From Mycolicibacter terrae (GTDB lineage: Bacteria > Actinomycetota > Actinomycetes > Mycobacteriales > Mycobacteriaceae): DNA of 64,000 bases. The translations under genes were made by a program, and so were the position numbers. Numbering within the stretch: position 1 is the stretch's first letter; each line of letters opens with the position of its first letter. The notes below the pieces were generated by a model. It was not told the DNA's origin. It saw nothing but the letters and a program-made list of their open reading frames with translations, and did not search any database. The stretch lies in contig NZ_AP022564.1 in assembly GCF_010727125.1 (NCBI RefSeq), positions 4,030,001 to 4,094,000 of the forward strand, given 5' to 3'. Of the stretch, positions 49,574-59,040 are shown piece by piece.

Positions 49574-50395
49574 GTGGACACACCGGATAACGACTGGTCA
49601 GATGACGTGCCCAGGCCCATCACCAAGTGGGATCCGGGCCTGACCGAGCGGGTGATGGGTTTGCTGCGTCCGCTCGTCAAGGGATACCACCGGGCCGAGG
49701 TGCGCGGCCTGGAGTCGTTCCCCAACGGCGGCGCCCTGGTGGTGTCGAACCATTCCGGCGGCCTGTTCGCGATGGACGTCCCGGTATTCGCCACCGGCTT
49801 CTACGACAAGTTCGGCTACGAGCGTCCCGTCTACACGTTGAGCCACGACCTGATCTTCACCGGCGTCACCGCCGACTTCTTCCGCAAGACCGGCTTCATC
49901 CCCGCCAACCACTCCAACGCCGACGAGGCGCTGCGCTCCGGCGGCGTGGTGGTGGTCTTCCCCGGCGGTGACTACGACGTCTACCGGCCGACCCTGCAGG
50001 AGAACAAGATCGACTTCGGCGGCCGCAAAGGCTACATCCGCGCGGCGATCAACGCGCACGTGCCGCTGGTGCCGACGGTCGGCATCGGCGGTCAGGAAAG
50101 CCAGCTCTACCTGTCGCGTGGCACCGGACTGGCCAAGGCGTTGCGGCTGGACAAACTGCTGCGCGCCAAAATCCTGCCCATCTCGTTCGGCTTCCCGTTC
50201 GGGCTGTCGGCGGTGCTGCCGATCAACCTGCCGCTGCCCACCAAGATCGTCATGCAGGTCTGCGAGCCCATCGACATCATCGCCGAATTCGGTGAAGACC
50301 CCGATATCGACGTCGTCGACGCGCACGTGCGCGCCGTCATGCAGGACGCACTGGACGAGCTGGCGCGCGAGCGCCGCCTCCCGATCCTGGGCTGA
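49574..50395 (+). CDS. Lysophospholipid/glycerol-phosphate-type acyltransferase (PlsC-like)
   Basis: 273 aa. The acyltransferase block I is VVSNHSGGLFAMD (His plus downstream Asp) and block III is VVFPGGDYDVYRP; the NHSGG/FPGG spacing places it with the hemolysin/DAGAT-like branch. Transfers acyl chains from acyl-CoA to a lysolipid or glycerol derivative at the membrane face. GTG 49574 is preceded by GAAGGGG. Five bases separate it from the FadD12-like ligase gene, so substrate activation and transfer are co-expressed, probably under KstR. Confidence 0.85.
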   Translation: MDTPDNDWSDDVPRPITKWDPGLTERVMGLLRPLVKGYHRAEVRGLESFPNGGALVVSNHSGGLFAMDVPVFATGFYDKFGYERPVYTLSHDLIFTGVTADFFRKTGFIPANHSNADEALRSGGVVVVFPGGDYDVYRPTLQENKIDFGGRKGYIRAAINAHVPLVPTVGIGGQESQLYLSRGTGLAKALRLDKLLRAKILPISFGFPFGLSAVLPINLPLPTKIVMQVCEPIDIIAEFGEDPDIDVVDAHVRAVMQDALDELARERRLPILG

Positions 50396-50400
50396 GCGGG

Positions 50401-52038
50401 ATGGCCCCCGGACCGTTCGAGCGGCTCGCCCGGATCGGATCGATGCTGCAAACCTTCACCCGTGCCGGGCTGCTGGCGCCGCTGCGGCCCGACAAGTACC
50501 TGCGGATCGCCGCCGCGGCGGCCGCCGACGGCGGCACCACCACCACCGGGATCGCCATGGCGGCGCAGCGTTGCGGGGAGCGGGCGGCGATCATCGACGA
50601 ACGCGGCACGTGCAGCTATGCGCAGCTCGACCGGCGCTGCGATGCGCTGGCCGCCGCCCTGCAACGGCTGCCGGGCCGAACACCACGCGCCGTCGCCCTG
50701 ATGTGCCGCAATCACCGCGGCTTCATCGAGGCGCTGGCCGCCGCGAACCGGATCGGCGCCGACGTACTGTTGCTCAACACCAGCTTCGCTGGGCCGGCGC
50801 TGGCCGAGATCGTGGCCCGCGAACACGTCGACCTGATCTTCTACGACGCGGAGTTCACCGCCGCGGTCGATCTGGCCCTGCCGGCCGACACCGAATGCGT
50901 CCGGGTGGTCAGCTGGACCGACAGTCCGATTCCCGGCCTGACGTCGGACGACCTGATCGATGCCAACGCCGGGCGGCGCCCGGCCAAGCCGACCCGCTCG
51001 GGCAAGCTGGTCATGCTCACCTCCGGAACCACCGGCACTCCGAAAGGTGCCCGTCGCTCCGGGCGCGGCGGCGGCGGGATCGCCGATCTTCAGGCCATCT
51101 TTGACAGAATCCCTTGGCACACCGAGGAAACCGTCGTCATCGCCGCACCGATGTTTCACGCCTGGGGGTTCTCCCAGCTGGCACTGGCCTTGACGATGGC
51201 CTGCACCATCGCCACCCGGCGCAAGTTCGATCCGGAGGCCACCCTGGCGCTCGTGGAGGACAACGACGCGACCGGATTGTGCGTGGTACCGGTCATGTTC
51301 GACCGGATCATGGGTTTACCCGATGAAATCCGGGCCCAATACCCTTGCCGCTCACTGCGGTTCGCAACTGCATCCGGATCGCGGATGCGCCCGGACGTCG
51401 TGACGGCGTTCATGGACGCCTACGGTGACGTGGTCTACAACAACTACAACGCGACCGAGGCCGGCATGATCGCGCTGGCCACGCCGGAAGACCTGCGCTA
51501 CTCCCCCGACACGGCCGGGCGTCCGGCTCCGGGAACCGAGATCCGGATCCTCGACGCCGATTGCACCGAGGTGCCGCCCGGGCAGACCGGGCAGATCTTC
51601 GTCCGCAATTCGTCGCAGTTCGACGGCTACACCGGCGGCGACTCGAAGCAGTTTCACGACGGCTTCATGGCATCCGGCGACCTGGGCTACTTCGATGACA
51701 CCGGAAGGCTTTTCGTGGTCGGCCGCGACGACGAGATGATCGTCTCCGGCGGCGAGAACGTTTACCCGATCGAGACGGAGAAGGCACTGACCAGGCATGG
51801 CGGCGTCGCCGAGGCCGCCGTGATCGGTGTCGACGACGCCGACTACGGGCAGCGCCTGGTGGCCTTCGTCGTCTTGGAGCCGGGCGCTTGCGTCACACCC
51901 GAGGAACTCAAGCAGCACGTCCGGGACCACCTGGCCGGCTACAAGGTGCCCCGCCAGATCAGCATCCTGGACTCCCTGCCGCGCAACAACACCGGCAAAG
52001 TACTGCGCCGTGAACTGCAGGCGATGGCCGGCGACTGA
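50401..52038 (+). CDS. Fatty-acyl-CoA/AMP synthetase, FadD12-like
   Basis: 545 aa ANL-family enzyme that adenylates a carboxylic acid and transfers it to CoA. P-loop LTSGTTGTPKGARR, A5 NNYNATEAG, A7 ASGDLGYFDD, A8 GRDDEMIVSGGENVYPIE and the catalytic Lys in NNTGKVLRREL are all intact. The N-terminal extension of about 60 residues and overall sequence suggest FadD12 (Rv1427c) in M. tuberculosis, which is far from this locus there. Follows the acyltransferase by 5 bp and converges on tgs. Confidence 0.88.
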   Translation: MAPGPFERLARIGSMLQTFTRAGLLAPLRPDKYLRIAAAAAADGGTTTTGIAMAAQRCGERAAIIDERGTCSYAQLDRRCDALAAALQRLPGRTPRAVALMCRNHRGFIEALAAANRIGADVLLLNTSFAGPALAEIVAREHVDLIFYDAEFTAAVDLALPADTECVRVVSWTDSPIPGLTSDDLIDANAGRRPAKPTRSGKLVMLTSGTTGTPKGARRSGRGGGGIADLQAIFDRIPWHTEETVVIAAPMFHAWGFSQLALALTMACTIATRRKFDPEATLALVEDNDATGLCVVPVMFDRIMGLPDEIRAQYPCRSLRFATASGSRMRPDVVTAFMDAYGDVVYNNYNATEAGMIALATPEDLRYSPDTAGRPAPGTEIRILDADCTEVPPGQTGQIFVRNSSQFDGYTGGDSKQFHDGFMASGDLGYFDDTGRLFVVGRDDEMIVSGGENVYPIETEKALTRHGGVAEAAVIGVDDADYGQRLVAFVVLEPGACVTPEELKQHVRDHLAGYKVPRQISILDSLPRNNTGKVLRRELQAMAGD

Positions 52039-52144
52039 TTTCACGCCGGGGGGCGCCGAACGTGTAGCGACCGCCAGTTTTCGCCAAGATTTTCGCAACC
52101 GTTGCACGCTCGGCGAATCGGGCGAGCCCCGCCAGACGGCCGAC

Positions 52145-53560
52145 TCAGGCCGGGGCCATCGCCGTTTCGACGGTCGTCAGCTGCTCGGAAAGTCCAGCGG
52201 CACGGCGGATGTCGACGAACTCGTTCACCAGTGCGGTGGTCACCTCGTGTGGGTCGTCAACGGTGGCGCCGTCGGTCAGCACCGAGATGTTGAGCTGGTC
52301 CACATAACTCCACACGGTGATGTTCAATCCGCTGCCGGCGGTCAACGGTCCCACCGAGTAGATCTCGGTAACCAGCGCGCCCCCAACCCGGCCCCGCTCC
52401 CGCGGGCCGGGCACGTTGGAGATGTTGAGATTGAGCACCTTGTTCTGCCCGTCCCGGCTGGACAGCCACCGGAACAGCGACTCCGCCGGCGCCGGCGGGA
52501 GGTACGCCGACCACCTGCTGACCAACTCTGGCCCGACCAGGTGGTGGGCCTCCTTAGCCAGATTGGCTGCCTGCCTGGCATTTTCGACCCGTTCCAGCAC
52601 GCCCTCGACGTCGACCGGCAACGCCACCAGGACTCCGGAGAACCGGTTGCCGGAGATCCGGTCCGGGGAGAAATCGAAGCTCATCGGCACCGACGCCAAC
52701 AGTGGATGGTCCGCCTTTCCGTCGTAGCGCAGCAGCAGCGTGCGCAACGCGCCGGCCGAGATCGCCAGGACCAGGTCGTTGATCGTGGCCCCCAACTGCT
52801 TGCTGGTCGCCTTGATGTCGGCCAGCGCGAGGGTGGCGGTGGCGAACCGGCGTTCCGCGGTGAGCATGTGGTTGATGAAGGTCGGTGGCGGGGTGAACGG
52901 CCGGGTCAGTTCGGCGGACAGCTTCCGGCTACTGCGCCGGACCCGCCCGACGCCGGCCGCGGTATAGCGGATCGTCGCCGGGATCCTGCCCAACTGCCGC
53001 AGATGGTCGCGGAACGCCGAACGCACCAGTTGGCCACCGGTCGGCGGTGGATCGGTTTCGTAGGAATCCCGTTCGAACTGCGGGCCGGTCAGCAGGTCCA
53101 TTCCGCGGGCCATCAGATTCGCCGAGGCTATTCCGTCGGCGAGCGCGTGGTGGATCTTGCCGACCACCGCGATCCGGTTCGCCAGGCCCTCGATGAAGTA
53201 CATCTCCCACAGCGGGCGGCTACGGTCCAGCGGCGTACTGGCGATCTGCCCGATGGCCTCGTCGAGTTCGCGGCGACCGCCCGGCGCAGGCAGCGACCAC
53301 GGCCGGATGTGGTAGGTCAGGTCGACTTCACAGTTCTCCCGCCACATCGGGTGGTGGAATTTGCCGGGGATGTCCACGAGTTGGTAGCGGAACGGGTCCA
53401 GCTTGTAGAGCCGGCTATGGATCACCCGGCGGAAGGCCTCGACGTCGAACCCGCGCCGGTCGAGGTCCAGCTCGATCACCGCCACCTTCAGGGTGTGCAT
53501 ATGCACGTTCGGTGTCTCGCTGTAAAGCAGCACCGCGTCCCAGCCGCTGAGCCGCTTCAC
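52145..53560 (-). CDS. Wax ester synthase/diacylglycerol acyltransferase (Rv0221-like)
   Basis: 471 aa WS/DGAT. The active-site HHxxxDG motif is HHALADG (H137, H138, D142, G143). The second conserved block NLNISNVPGPRE lies near residue 375. Esterifies diacylglycerol or long alcohols with acyl-CoA to make storage lipid at the inner membrane. ATG 53560 opens MKRLSGWDAVLLYSET, the family N-terminus. Followed upstream on the same strand by lipC, so synthesis and hydrolysis of stored esters are encoded together, as in M. tuberculosis Rv0220-Rv0221. Confidence 0.93.
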   Translation of the reverse strand: MKRLSGWDAVLLYSETPNVHMHTLKVAVIELDLDRRGFDVEAFRRVIHSRLYKLDPFRYQLVDIPGKFHHPMWRENCEVDLTYHIRPWSLPAPGGRRELDEAIGQIASTPLDRSRPLWEMYFIEGLANRIAVVGKIHHALADGIASANLMARGMDLLTGPQFERDSYETDPPPTGGQLVRSAFRDHLRQLGRIPATIRYTAAGVGRVRRSSRKLSAELTRPFTPPPTFINHMLTAERRFATATLALADIKATSKQLGATINDLVLAISAGALRTLLLRYDGKADHPLLASVPMSFDFSPDRISGNRFSGVLVALPVDVEGVLERVENARQAANLAKEAHHLVGPELVSRWSAYLPPAPAESLFRWLSSRDGQNKVLNLNISNVPGPRERGRVGGALVTEIYSVGPLTAGSGLNITVWSYVDQLNISVLTDGATVDDPHEVTTALVNEFVDIRRAAGLSEQLTTVETAMAPA

Positions 53561-53605
53561 CGTCGAACCATCCCCATGCAGGGACCTTACCGCGGCCGCC
53601 GGTGT

Positions 53606-54838
53606 TCAGATGACCTGTTTGCTGCCGATCGTGGTGCGGTCCCGATGAATTTGATTGAGGAACAACCCGATTGCCGTGCTCACCGCACCGGTGCGGGCTC
53701 CGTCGGTCATATCGAAGCCATGTCCTGCTCCCGGTAGTTCCAGGTACCCGACCTTGGAGTGGGACACGGCCCGTAACCGGTCGGCGAAGGCCCTGGCCTG
53801 CGCGACGGGGATTACGGTGTCGGCACTGCCGTGCACCACCAGGAACGGGGGCGCCCCGGAATGTACCTGCGCGATCGGCGAGGCCTTGCGGTAGAGGTCA
53901 CCGTGTCGCCGGATCGATCTGCCGACCACCACCCGTTCCAGGAAGTCGACGAACGCGACCCGCTCGGGAGTGGACCGGTCCTGCCAGTCGTAGCGTCCGT
54001 AGATGCCGACGACGGCGTCCACCGAGGTGTCGGCGCCGTCGGGGAGTTGGTCGGCGTAGTCCCGATCGCCCCGGCCGCTTCCGGTCAGTCCGGCCAGCGC
54101 GGCCAGATGTCCGCCGGCCGAGGAGCCCGCCACGGCGATGAAGTTGCGATCGCCGCCGAATTTGTCGACGTTGGCGTGCGCCCAGGCGATCGCGGTCTTG
54201 ACGTCGATGATGTGGCGCGGCCAGCGGTTGTGCGGCGCGACCCGGTAGTCGATGGACAGGCAGACCCAGCCGCGCTCGGCCAGGTGCGACAGCAGCGCAT
54301 AGCCCTGCAGCGTCCGACTGCCGTGCACCCAGGCGCCGCCGGGGATGTAGATCAGCACCGGAGCCGGTGTCGTCGGCAACTCTCGGGGAGCCCACACGTC
54401 GAGCACCTGGGCGGGGTCACTGCCGTACCGCACGCCGGAACGGTGGATGTGGCGCCGGTGCTGCCACGCCTTCCACACCGGCGGCGCCTGCTGCGGCTGG
54501 GGCCAGTCGATGTCCAGGTCGGCGGCGGTGACGACGCCGCGCAGGGCGGCCTCGGAGACCGCCCGGGTCTGTTCACGCTGGCGCTGGCGGACGGTGGCGG
54601 CCCCCGGCGTCAGCCACGATTTGGCCGCGCTGGACAGGAACTCCGGCATGTGGCGAGTACCCCACACCCCCATCGCGGTCATCCCGCCCAGGGGTTCCAG
54701 CCGCTTCCCGACCACCGGCAGGGAAGCTGAAGCGACGCTGAATGCCAGCAGGTAGTCCGCAGGTCGGGCCCGCTTCAACCAGCGCAGGCGGCCGGTCAGG
54801 TTCCAACCGGTCTCCCCGGTCTGCGGTGCTGCTGTCAT
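53606..54838 (-). CDS. lipC: Esterase/lipase LipC
   Basis: 410 aa alpha/beta hydrolase of the hormone-sensitive-lipase-like group. The oxyanion motif is YIPGGAW, the nucleophile Ser 240 sits in GSSAGG, the acid in VHGSADTVIP and the His in GAGHGFD. LipC is a cell-surface esterase in M. tuberculosis; here the N-terminus has a hydrophobic stretch (YLLAFSVASASLPVV, about 29-44) but no clear cleavable signal. ATG 54838 is preferred on family length, although the frame is open to 55123. Same strand and 45 bp upstream of tgs. Confidence 0.88.
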   Translation of the reverse strand: MTAAPQTGETGWNLTGRLRWLKRARPADYLLAFSVASASLPVVGKRLEPLGGMTAMGVWGTRHMPEFLSSAAKSWLTPGAATVRQRQREQTRAVSEAALRGVVTAADLDIDWPQPQQAPPVWKAWQHRRHIHRSGVRYGSDPAQVLDVWAPRELPTTPAPVLIYIPGGAWVHGSRTLQGYALLSHLAERGWVCLSIDYRVAPHNRWPRHIIDVKTAIAWAHANVDKFGGDRNFIAVAGSSAGGHLAALAGLTGSGRGDRDYADQLPDGADTSVDAVVGIYGRYDWQDRSTPERVAFVDFLERVVVGRSIRRHGDLYRKASPIAQVHSGAPPFLVVHGSADTVIPVAQARAFADRLRAVSHSKVGYLELPGAGHGFDMTDGARTGAVSTAIGLFLNQIHRDRTTIGSKQVI

Positions 54839-54926
54839 TGGGGGAGAGTACCGCGCTGACGCGAGAGTAAACGGTAATCGGGTGGGTAGTCGGCCGCCGT
54901 CAACGGGGACCGGCAATACTGAGCCA

Positions 54927-55823
54927 GTGGTAAGCAGCGGGTTCCATCCAGATCTGCGCAGAGCCGCCCGATTTCTTCCGCGTGGCGGAATCGGGCCCCG
55001 GACATTGCCCCTGCTGCGGGCGCTCGCCGGCATGCAGGGCCGTCGCAAACCCGGCGGCATCGACGTGCTGCCGCTGCCGTCGGGCGGCAACGTCCGGGTT
55101 TTTCGGCCACGCGACGGGTCCACCGACCCCGCCCCTGCATTGCTGTGGATCCACGGCGGCGGCTACGTGCTCGGCCAGGCCGCCCAGGATGACCGGCTCT
55201 GCCGGAGGTTCAGCGACGAACTCGGTATCACCGTCGCGTCGGTGGACTACCGGCTGGCACCCGAGCACTCCTATCCCGCCGGGTTGGAGGACTGCTGGGA
55301 AGGGCTGACGACGCTGGCCGGGCTGCCCGGAGTCGACCCGGCGCGGGTGGCGATCGGCGGGGCGAGCGCAGGCGGTGGATTGGCGGCCGCTCTGGCGCAA
55401 CTGGCCGTCGACCGCGGCGGGGTCCAACCGGTGCTGCAGTTGCTGGTCTACCCGATGCTCGACGATCGCAGCGCGCAGCTACCGGCCGATCCGGGCTACC
55501 GGTTGTGGAGCCCGCGGAGCAATCGGTTCGGCTGGACGTCGTATCTGGGCGATGCAGATCCGCAGGTCGCGGTGCCGGCTCGGCGCACCGATCTGAGCGG
55601 GCTGGCGCCGGCCTGGATCGGCGTGGGCACCCTGGACATGTTCCACGACGAGGATCTGGCCTACGCGGACCGGCTCCGGCAGGCAGGCGTGCCGTGCGAG
55701 GTCGGAACCATCGCGGGTGCGTTCCATGGTTTCGATCTGCTGCTGGCCAAGGCGCCGGTCTCGCGGTCGTTCTTCGCCAGCCAGTGCGCCAGCCTGCGAA
55801 ACGCATTCGCTCGGGAGGGCTGA
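54927..55823 (+). CDS. lipW: Esterase, LipW-like (HSL family)
   Basis: 298 aa alpha/beta hydrolase. HGGGYV oxyanion motif, nucleophile Ser in GGASAGGGL, YRLAPEHSYPA between them, and C-terminal Asp and His in LDMFHDED and AFHGFD. Hydrolyses short- to medium-chain esters. GTG 54927 gives a length near LipW (302 aa as I recall); an AATACT hexamer lies 6 nt upstream. GTG 54882 would add 15 residues. Followed by a FadE gene after 4 bp, beginning an operon lipW-fadE-fadE. Confidence 0.83.
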   Translation: MVSSGFHPDLRRAARFLPRGGIGPRTLPLLRALAGMQGRRKPGGIDVLPLPSGGNVRVFRPRDGSTDPAPALLWIHGGGYVLGQAAQDDRLCRRFSDELGITVASVDYRLAPEHSYPAGLEDCWEGLTTLAGLPGVDPARVAIGGASAGGGLAAALAQLAVDRGGVQPVLQLLVYPMLDDRSAQLPADPGYRLWSPRSNRFGWTSYLGDADPQVAVPARRTDLSGLAPAWIGVGTLDMFHDEDLAYADRLRQAGVPCEVGTIAGAFHGFDLLLAKAPVSRSFFASQCASLRNAFAREG

Positions 55824-55827
55824 TCAG

Positions 55828-56883
55828 ATGGTGGGTTCTGAGGAGCTGCGCGCGCTGCGCGGTGCGATCGCCGAGTTGATGGCCAAGACCGACGACGGTG
55901 GCTGGGACGAACTGGGCGCGATGGGCCTGCTGGGGCTGCTGGTGCCCGAACAGTACGGTGGCGCCGGCGCCGGACCGGTCGAGTTGGGCGTGGTGGCCGA
56001 GGAGCTGGGCCGGGCACTGTTCGCCGGCCCGTACTTGTCGACGGCCGTGCTCGCGGTGAATCTCCTTGCGGTCCTCGATGATCCGACGCAAAGCGAGACC
56101 GTGCTGCCGGCGATCGCCGCCGGGCGGTCCCGGGTTGCGGTCGCTTTCGCCGAGGGTGCCTCGACCCGCCCGCCGGCGGCTCCCGTGACATCCGCGCGCG
56201 GCGACGGGACGGCGCTGGTTACCGGTGAGAAGCGGTTCGTGCTCGACGCCGACTCCGCTGATCTGCTCTACGTCCTGGCCACCACCGACACCGGGCCGGG
56301 CGTTTTCGCCGTCGATCCCGCCGGGCCGGGCGTCACCGTGGAACCGTCGACTACGGTCGATCAGTCCCGCCGGTTGTGCGCCGTCCGCTTCGCCGATGCC
56401 CCGGCCACCGCGGTCGGCACGCCGGGAAGCGGCGTCGAGGCGTTGACGGTGGCGCTGGACCACTCGGCGGTGGCGCTGCTCGGCGAGCAGGCCGGTGCGG
56501 CCCGGCGCGCGATGGAGATGGCCCGCGACTACGCCAAGACCCGCTATCAGTTCGGCCGGGCGATCGGCAGCTTCCAGGCCGTCAAGCACATGTGCGCCGA
56601 CATGCTGTTGGAGGCCGAGTCCGCGGTGTCGGCCGCGCGCCACGTCGCCGCGGCTGCCGCCGACGGTTCGCCGGGCTGGCTCGCCGACCTCGCGCTGGCA
56701 CAGGCCTACTGCTCGGACGCATTCGTCTTCGTGGGCGCCACCAACATTCAGGTGCACGGCGGCATCGGATTCACCTGGGAGCACCCCGCGCACCGGTATC
56801 TGCGCCGGGCCCGCGGCGACGCCCAGCTGTTCGGCAGCCCCTCCTGGCACCGCGAGCGCTACCTGCGTGAGATCGGAGCGTGA
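55828..56883 (+). CDS. Acyl-CoA dehydrogenase subunit (FadE, first of a pair)
   Basis: 351 aa, shorter than typical ACADs (about 380), with a clipped N-terminal helical domain. FAD-binding Arg-x-Gly region RYQFGRAIGSFQAVKHM and a C-terminal QVHGGIGFTWEHPAH are present, but no Glu at either usual catalytic position is seen. This matches the non-catalytic partner in the alpha2beta2 FadE complexes used on sterol side chains (ChsE type). GGGAGG precedes the ATG, 4 bp after lipW; one base separates its stop from the next fadE ATG. Confidence 0.87.
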   Translation: MVGSEELRALRGAIAELMAKTDDGGWDELGAMGLLGLLVPEQYGGAGAGPVELGVVAEELGRALFAGPYLSTAVLAVNLLAVLDDPTQSETVLPAIAAGRSRVAVAFAEGASTRPPAAPVTSARGDGTALVTGEKRFVLDADSADLLYVLATTDTGPGVFAVDPAGPGVTVEPSTTVDQSRRLCAVRFADAPATAVGTPGSGVEALTVALDHSAVALLGEQAGAARRAMEMARDYAKTRYQFGRAIGSFQAVKHMCADMLLEAESAVSAARHVAAAAADGSPGWLADLALAQAYCSDAFVFVGATNIQVHGGIGFTWEHPAHRYLRRARGDAQLFGSPSWHRERYLREIGA

Positions 56884-56884
56884 G

Positions 56885-58039
56885 ATGACCGACACCGACG
56901 ACGCCTTGCGGGCCGAGGTCCGGGCCTGGCTGGCCGCCAACTGGTCACCCGACACCGACCGGGCCACCTTCGCCACGGCCGTCCTGGAAGCGGGCTGGGC
57001 CGCACCCAGCTGGGAGCCGAGCTGCTACGGCCGCGGGCTCACCGACCGTCAATCCCGGATGGTGGCAGCCGAATTCACGGCGGTGGGCGCCCCGGGAACA
57101 GGGCACGACCGGGCCGACCTGTTCGCCTGCACCGTGCACGACTGTGGCTCCGAAGATCAGAAGCGCAGGCTGCTGCCCCCGGCGTTGCGCGGCGAGAGCA
57201 AGTGGTGCCTGCTCTACAGCGAACCCGGCGCGGGATCGGATCTAGCCGGCCTGCGCACCCGCGCCGAACGCGACGGCTCCGACTGGATCGTCAACGGGCA
57301 GAAGGTGTGGACGTCGTTCGCGACCACCGCCGACTACGGCTTACTGGTGGCGCGTACCGACCCCGATGTGCCCAAGCACAACGGCATCACGTTCTTCATG
57401 CTGCCGATGCGCCAGCCCGGTGTGGAGATCCGACCGATCCACCAAATCACCGGCGAATCGGAGTTCAACGAGGTGTTCCTGACCGACGCCCGGGTGCCCG
57501 ACGCGAACCGGATCGGTGAGCCGGGTGCCGGCTGGTCGGTGCTGCAGGTCGCGTTGGGTTACGAGCGCCGGCTGATGGGTGATGTCGCGCGTACCACCCG
57601 CGGCCGCCGTGAGAAGTCCGGCGACCTGGTCGAATTGGCGCGCGACGCCGGTTGCCTGGGCGACTCCCACATCCGCCAGCAGATCGCCCGCGCGCAAGCG
57701 CTGTCCACGGTGAACCGGTGGAACACCCAGCGGGCCAAGACCAGTACCGACCGCGCCGAGGCCGCGACCCTGCTGGCGCTCGGCAAGATCGCGATGTCCC
57801 GGATCCTGCACGAGACGGCCCGGGTGGCCACTGAGATCGTCGGCGCCGAGTCGATGCTGAGCGGACCGGAGAATCCGGTCGGTGACGCGGTGACGTTCCG
57901 GGCGCTCAACGCCTACTTCACCTCCATCGGAGGCGGCACCGATCAGATTCAGCGCAACATCATCGGTGAGCGGGTGCTCGGCCTGCCCAAGGAGCCCGAC
58001 CCGTACCGGGATGCCCCGTTCCGCGAACTCCCGCACTAG
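56885..58039 (+). CDS. Acyl-CoA dehydrogenase subunit (FadE, second of a pair)
   Basis: 384 aa. LLYSEPGAGSDLAGL substrate loop, VNGQKVWTS, and a C-terminal GGGTDQIQRN in which the usual YEGT Glu is Gly. A Glu at 227 in GYERRLMG sits where isovaleryl-CoA and long-chain dehydrogenases, and FadE26-type subunits, carry the base. So this is probably the catalytic chain of a heteromeric enzyme with the preceding FadE (inference). GGAG 8 nt before the ATG. Its stop overlaps the stop of the convergent Rv0216-like gene. Confidence 0.88.
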   Translation: MTDTDDALRAEVRAWLAANWSPDTDRATFATAVLEAGWAAPSWEPSCYGRGLTDRQSRMVAAEFTAVGAPGTGHDRADLFACTVHDCGSEDQKRRLLPPALRGESKWCLLYSEPGAGSDLAGLRTRAERDGSDWIVNGQKVWTSFATTADYGLLVARTDPDVPKHNGITFFMLPMRQPGVEIRPIHQITGESEFNEVFLTDARVPDANRIGEPGAGWSVLQVALGYERRLMGDVARTTRGRREKSGDLVELARDAGCLGDSHIRQQIARAQALSTVNRWNTQRAKTSTDRAEAATLLALGKIAMSRILHETARVATEIVGAESMLSGPENPVGDAVTFRALNAYFTSIGGGTDQIQRNIIGERVLGLPKEPDPYRDAPFRELPH

Positions 58040-59013
58040 AACTGCAGGGCGGTGAAACGCCAGTCCAGCACCTGACGATCCGTCTCGCCGGCGGCCCCGG
58101 CCGCATAGACCAGAGATCGCAACCCCAGGACGTTGTCGGCGGCCGATTCGACATGCAGTTCGCTGTAGAGGGTGTCGCCTTCGTGGACCGGACCGGTGTG
58201 ATCGCAGGACTTCCAGCCCAGCACCGTGACCAGATTCGGCAGTAGACGGCAGGCCTGCGCCAGCGCCAGTCCGATGGTGTGGCCGCCGTAGACCAGGCGC
58301 TGCCCCGCCACCCGCGAGTCATGGTGGGTGGCAGCGATATTGAGTGTCAGGCGGGCCAATTCCGGGGCCGAGCTGACCACATCGCCGCTACTGGTCAGCA
58401 CGGCACCTTTCACGCCGGCCTCGGCATGGTCGAAATGCGGGCCGGGAACCCGCCGCCGGAACTCTTCGGCGTCCCAGTGCGCGGTGACATCCGGTGGCGC
58501 CGCGAGTCCGGCGCCGACGGTGGACAGATCGTCGCGGTGGCCGGTGTCGGAAGCACCCGGTGACAGCGGCAGCATCGCGCAGCGGTAGAAGTCGAGCACC
58601 AACCGGTCGACCTGATCGATGGTGGTCACCCGCAGCGCCACCAGCCCGGTGGGCTCCCGGCCGGGCCTCGCCGAGTTCTGTTTCAGCCCCACGACTTCGG
58701 TGCGGGTGAACAGCGTGTCGCCGATCACCGGGAATCGGAAGAAGGCCAGGCCCCGGTAGAACAGGTTGGCCTTGACACGGCGGGTGACCAACGTGGACTG
58801 CCCGATCGCGACGTCGCACACCAGGCCAGGGTGGGCCAGCGGCGTGGTCGCCCCGGTGACCACCCGGGACAGCTCGGCGTCCAGCGGCAGACGCAGCCGG
58901 TCGCCGAGGATCGCCTGATGCAGTGCGGCGGCGCCGGCTGTCAGCGTCATCGCCGGGGCCGCGTCGAACACCTGACCGACTTGGAGTTCGTCGAAGTAGG
59001 GGCCGCTCGTCAT
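58036..59013 (-). CDS. Double hot-dog MaoC-like hydratase (Rv0216-like)
   Basis: 325 aa, two hot-dog folds. The N-terminal domain begins GPYFDELQVGQVFD; the C-terminal domain includes HHDSRVAGQRLVYGGHTIGLALAQ, resembling the hydratase-2 loop but with the catalytic Asp/His pattern altered, as reported for Rv0216. Proposed to act on bulky enoyl or hydroxyacyl thioesters, but its substrate is unknown. The ATG at 59013 has AGGA 7 nt upstream. Only 27 bp separate its start from the divergent fadE3. Confidence 0.87.
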   Translation of the reverse strand: MTSGPYFDELQVGQVFDAAPAMTLTAGAAALHQAILGDRLRLPLDAELSRVVTGATTPLAHPGLVCDVAIGQSTLVTRRVKANLFYRGLAFFRFPVIGDTLFTRTEVVGLKQNSARPGREPTGLVALRVTTIDQVDRLVLDFYRCAMLPLSPGASDTGHRDDLSTVGAGLAAPPDVTAHWDAEEFRRRVPGPHFDHAEAGVKGAVLTSSGDVVSSAPELARLTLNIAATHHDSRVAGQRLVYGGHTIGLALAQACRLLPNLVTVLGWKSCDHTGPVHEGDTLYSELHVESAADNVLGLRSLVYAAGAAGETDRQVLDWRFTALQF

Positions 59014-59028
59014 CTGGAAATCCTGACA

Positions 59029-59034
59029 TACGGT
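59029..59034 (+). promoter_or_regulatory. -10 hexamer TACGGT of a leaderless fadE3 promoter
   Basis: TACGGT ends 6 nt before the fadE3 ATG inside the 27-bp divergent gap, so the -35 region would lie in the first codons of the Rv0216-like gene. Confidence 0.5.
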
Positions 59035-59040
59035 GAACCA

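Noticed and set aside
52039..52144. Imperfect 11-bp inverted repeat between the FadD12-like gene and tgs
   Set aside because: One mismatch and a loop of about 50 nt make it weak; chance occurrence in GC-rich DNA is likely.
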